Source: Bacteroidota bacterium
GTDB taxonomy: Bacteria > Bacteroidota > Bacteroidia > Bacteroidales > Prolixibacteraceae
Assembly: GCA_023428545.1 (NCBI GenBank)
Contig: JAEYXH010000016.1
Location: 62,001 to 126,000, forward strand
Direction: 5' to 3'
DNA length: 64,000 bases
Program-made: the position numbers and the translations under genes
The notes under the pieces: model-generated
Database searches by the model: none
What the model saw: only the letters and a program-made list of their open reading frames with translations
Told to the model about the DNA's origin: nothing
Part shown: one piece after another, positions 63,058 to 64,000 of the stretch
Layout: each line of letters begins with the position of its first letter
Numbering within the stretch: the first letter of the stretch is position 1

Positions 63058-64000
63058 TTACATATTTTGATCATCGTCATCGAAGAATTTTGAAAATCTT
63101 CTGACAAACCAATTGTCGATGTTCCCATCCGAATCTTCTGATGTTTCTTTTGTTTTGGTTGGTTTTTTCTTTCGGGGTTGCGGTTTAGGTTCTTCAGTTT
63201 TTCTGGTTTGCTTAATGAAAGACTCCATGGAGGGAGTATCTGCCGTTTCAAGATCAAATTCCAGTACTAATGGTTCTTCATTAATCTGGACTTCGGCTGG
63301 TTCAGGTTCTTCCTCTGTTTTTTCGGGTTCATTGTTCAGGGTAAACGCTTCAACTCTTTTTTCTTCACGTTCAATGTATCCAGCTGCATTTTTGAATCCA
63401 GTGCATAGAATAGTGACACTAATCTGGTTGCCAATCAATTCGTCGTAACCGTTACCCCAAATTATATCCGCCTCCTGGCCGGCTTCCATCTGCAGGTATT
63501 CAATGATTTCTCCTATTTCTCCAATGGTAATTTCTTCAGACCCTGAAATAATGTTCAAAAGGATATTTTTTGTGCCTTTGATTTCCTGGTTATCGAGCAA
63601 AGGGGACTGTAAAGCAAGCTTTACTGCATCCATGGCGCGGTTTTCGCCTGATGCAATACCCGTACCCATTATGAAAACCTTGCTGTCGTGCATAACCGTA
63701 TAAACATCCGCAAAGTCTATGTTGATATTCCCATGCAGGGTAATGATCTCGGCAACTCCCTTCACCGCTGTCATAACTACATTGTCGGCCAGTTTAAATG
63801 CCTTTCTTGCGGGTAGTTCACCATATATGCTGTGAAGCCTCTGATTGCTGACGATCAGCATGCTGTCGACGTGTTCGCTGAGTTTTTTAATTCCCTCCAG
63901 AGCCTGATTGTGTCGCTTATGACCTTCAGCAGGAGAGGGTATGGTTACCACGGCAATTGTCAGGATATCCAGTTCCCTGGCCAATTTGGCAATGATAGGT
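63058..64000 (-). CDS. Second FtsZ-like protein (partial, N-terminus off-window)
   Basis: This frame is open to the right edge; its first visible residues PIIAKLARELDILTIAVVTIP follow directly after where the GGGTGTG signature would be. The visible 313 residues keep the T7 loop in NINIDFADVYTVM, so the catalytic Asp is retained, and the MGTGIASGENRAMDAV and DIIWGNGYDELIGNQISVTILCTGF core. The C-terminus differs from canonical FtsZ: the linker is Glu/Pro/Lys-rich, and the IPAYVRK-type peptide is missing. The end is NWFVRRFSKFFDDDDQNM, basic-aromatic then acidic. It is adjacent to canonical ftsZ on the same strand, probably upstream in the same transcript. Confidence 0.9.
   Translation of the reverse strand, partial: PIIAKLARELDILTIAVVTIPSPAEGHKRHNQALEGIKKLSEHVDSMLIVSNQRLHSIYGELPARKAFKLADNVVMTAVKGVAEIITLHGNINIDFADVYTVMHDSKVFIMGTGIASGENRAMDAVKLALQSPLLDNQEIKGTKNILLNIISGSEEITIGEIGEIIEYLQMEAGQEADIIWGNGYDELIGNQISVTILCTGFKNAAGYIEREEKRVEAFTLNNEPEKTEEEPEPAEVQINEEPLVLEFDLETADTPSMESFIKQTRKTEEPKPQPRKKKPTKTKETSEDSDGNIDNWFVRRFSKFFDDDDQNM

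Overview
The window is a chromosomal segment from a member of the Bacteroidota, most likely a Bacteroidales/Marinilabiliales-type organism. Several signs agree: many upstream regions carry the phylum's -7 promoter element TAnnTTTG instead of a sigma70 -10 box; Shine-Dalgarno sequences are largely absent; there is a small secreted protein with a type IX secretion (T9SS) sorting domain, three TonB-dependent receptors, Bacteroidota-style ExbB/ExbD, SecG and LptE, and an RprX/RprY-like two-component pair. No phage, transposase, CRISPR array or rRNA was found. One tRNA gene, tRNA-Ser(GGA), is present. Most of the window is conserved housekeeping; the accessory interest lies at about 28.4-49 kb.

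Layout. 1-1.8 kb (minus): exbD (cut by the left edge), a small membrane protein and exbB. 1.99-2.08 kb: tRNA-Ser. 2.1-5.4 kb (minus): tatD-ansA and gdhA. 5.7-7.7 kb (minus): groES-groEL. 8.0-8.1 kb: a long imperfect palindrome of unknown role. 8.2-11.0 kb (minus): sigma54-type activator, lptE, TPR protein, secG. 11.1-14.5 kb: kdsB, a T9SS-domain mini-protein, a HerA-like ATPase (minus) and a DUF4332 protein. 14.7-19.5 kb (plus): leuS, a YitT-family protein and an M23 peptidase. 19.5-23.4 kb (minus): LAB_N protein-CDF transporter, then acpP-fabF-rnc. 23.6-26.6 kb (plus): purN and a histidine kinase/response regulator pair. 26.6-28.4 kb (minus): lepA.

28.4-49 kb: an orphan promoter plus terminator suggests a small RNA (28.93-29.02 kb). 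It is followed by a hemoglobin-type TonB receptor, a membrane protein, a PQQ-type beta-propeller and a second TonB receptor. Converging on these is a tight minus-strand cluster: TonB receptor, MFS transporter, hemN, hemG, hemH. These five genes could form a complete route for importing a late porphyrin intermediate and finishing it to heme. A CrtW-like carotenoid ketolase, an SpoIID/DUF4922 gene pair and a GH10-like hydrolase follow.

49.3-60.8 kb (plus): HAD hydrolase and cupin, nadB-nadC-coaX, then an overlapping run of envelope genes (outer-membrane protein, TPR protein, lptC, CNNM/HlyC protein) and a PpiD-like foldase. 61.1-64 kb (minus): yqeY, ftsZ and a second, divergent ftsZ paralog cut by the right edge.

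Start codons were re-chosen by hand where the longest reading frame starts at TTG or GTG, or runs into an upstream promoter. Promoter calls rest on motif matching only. TAnnTTTG is expected by chance about once per 4 kb per strand, so isolated matches are given modest confidence.
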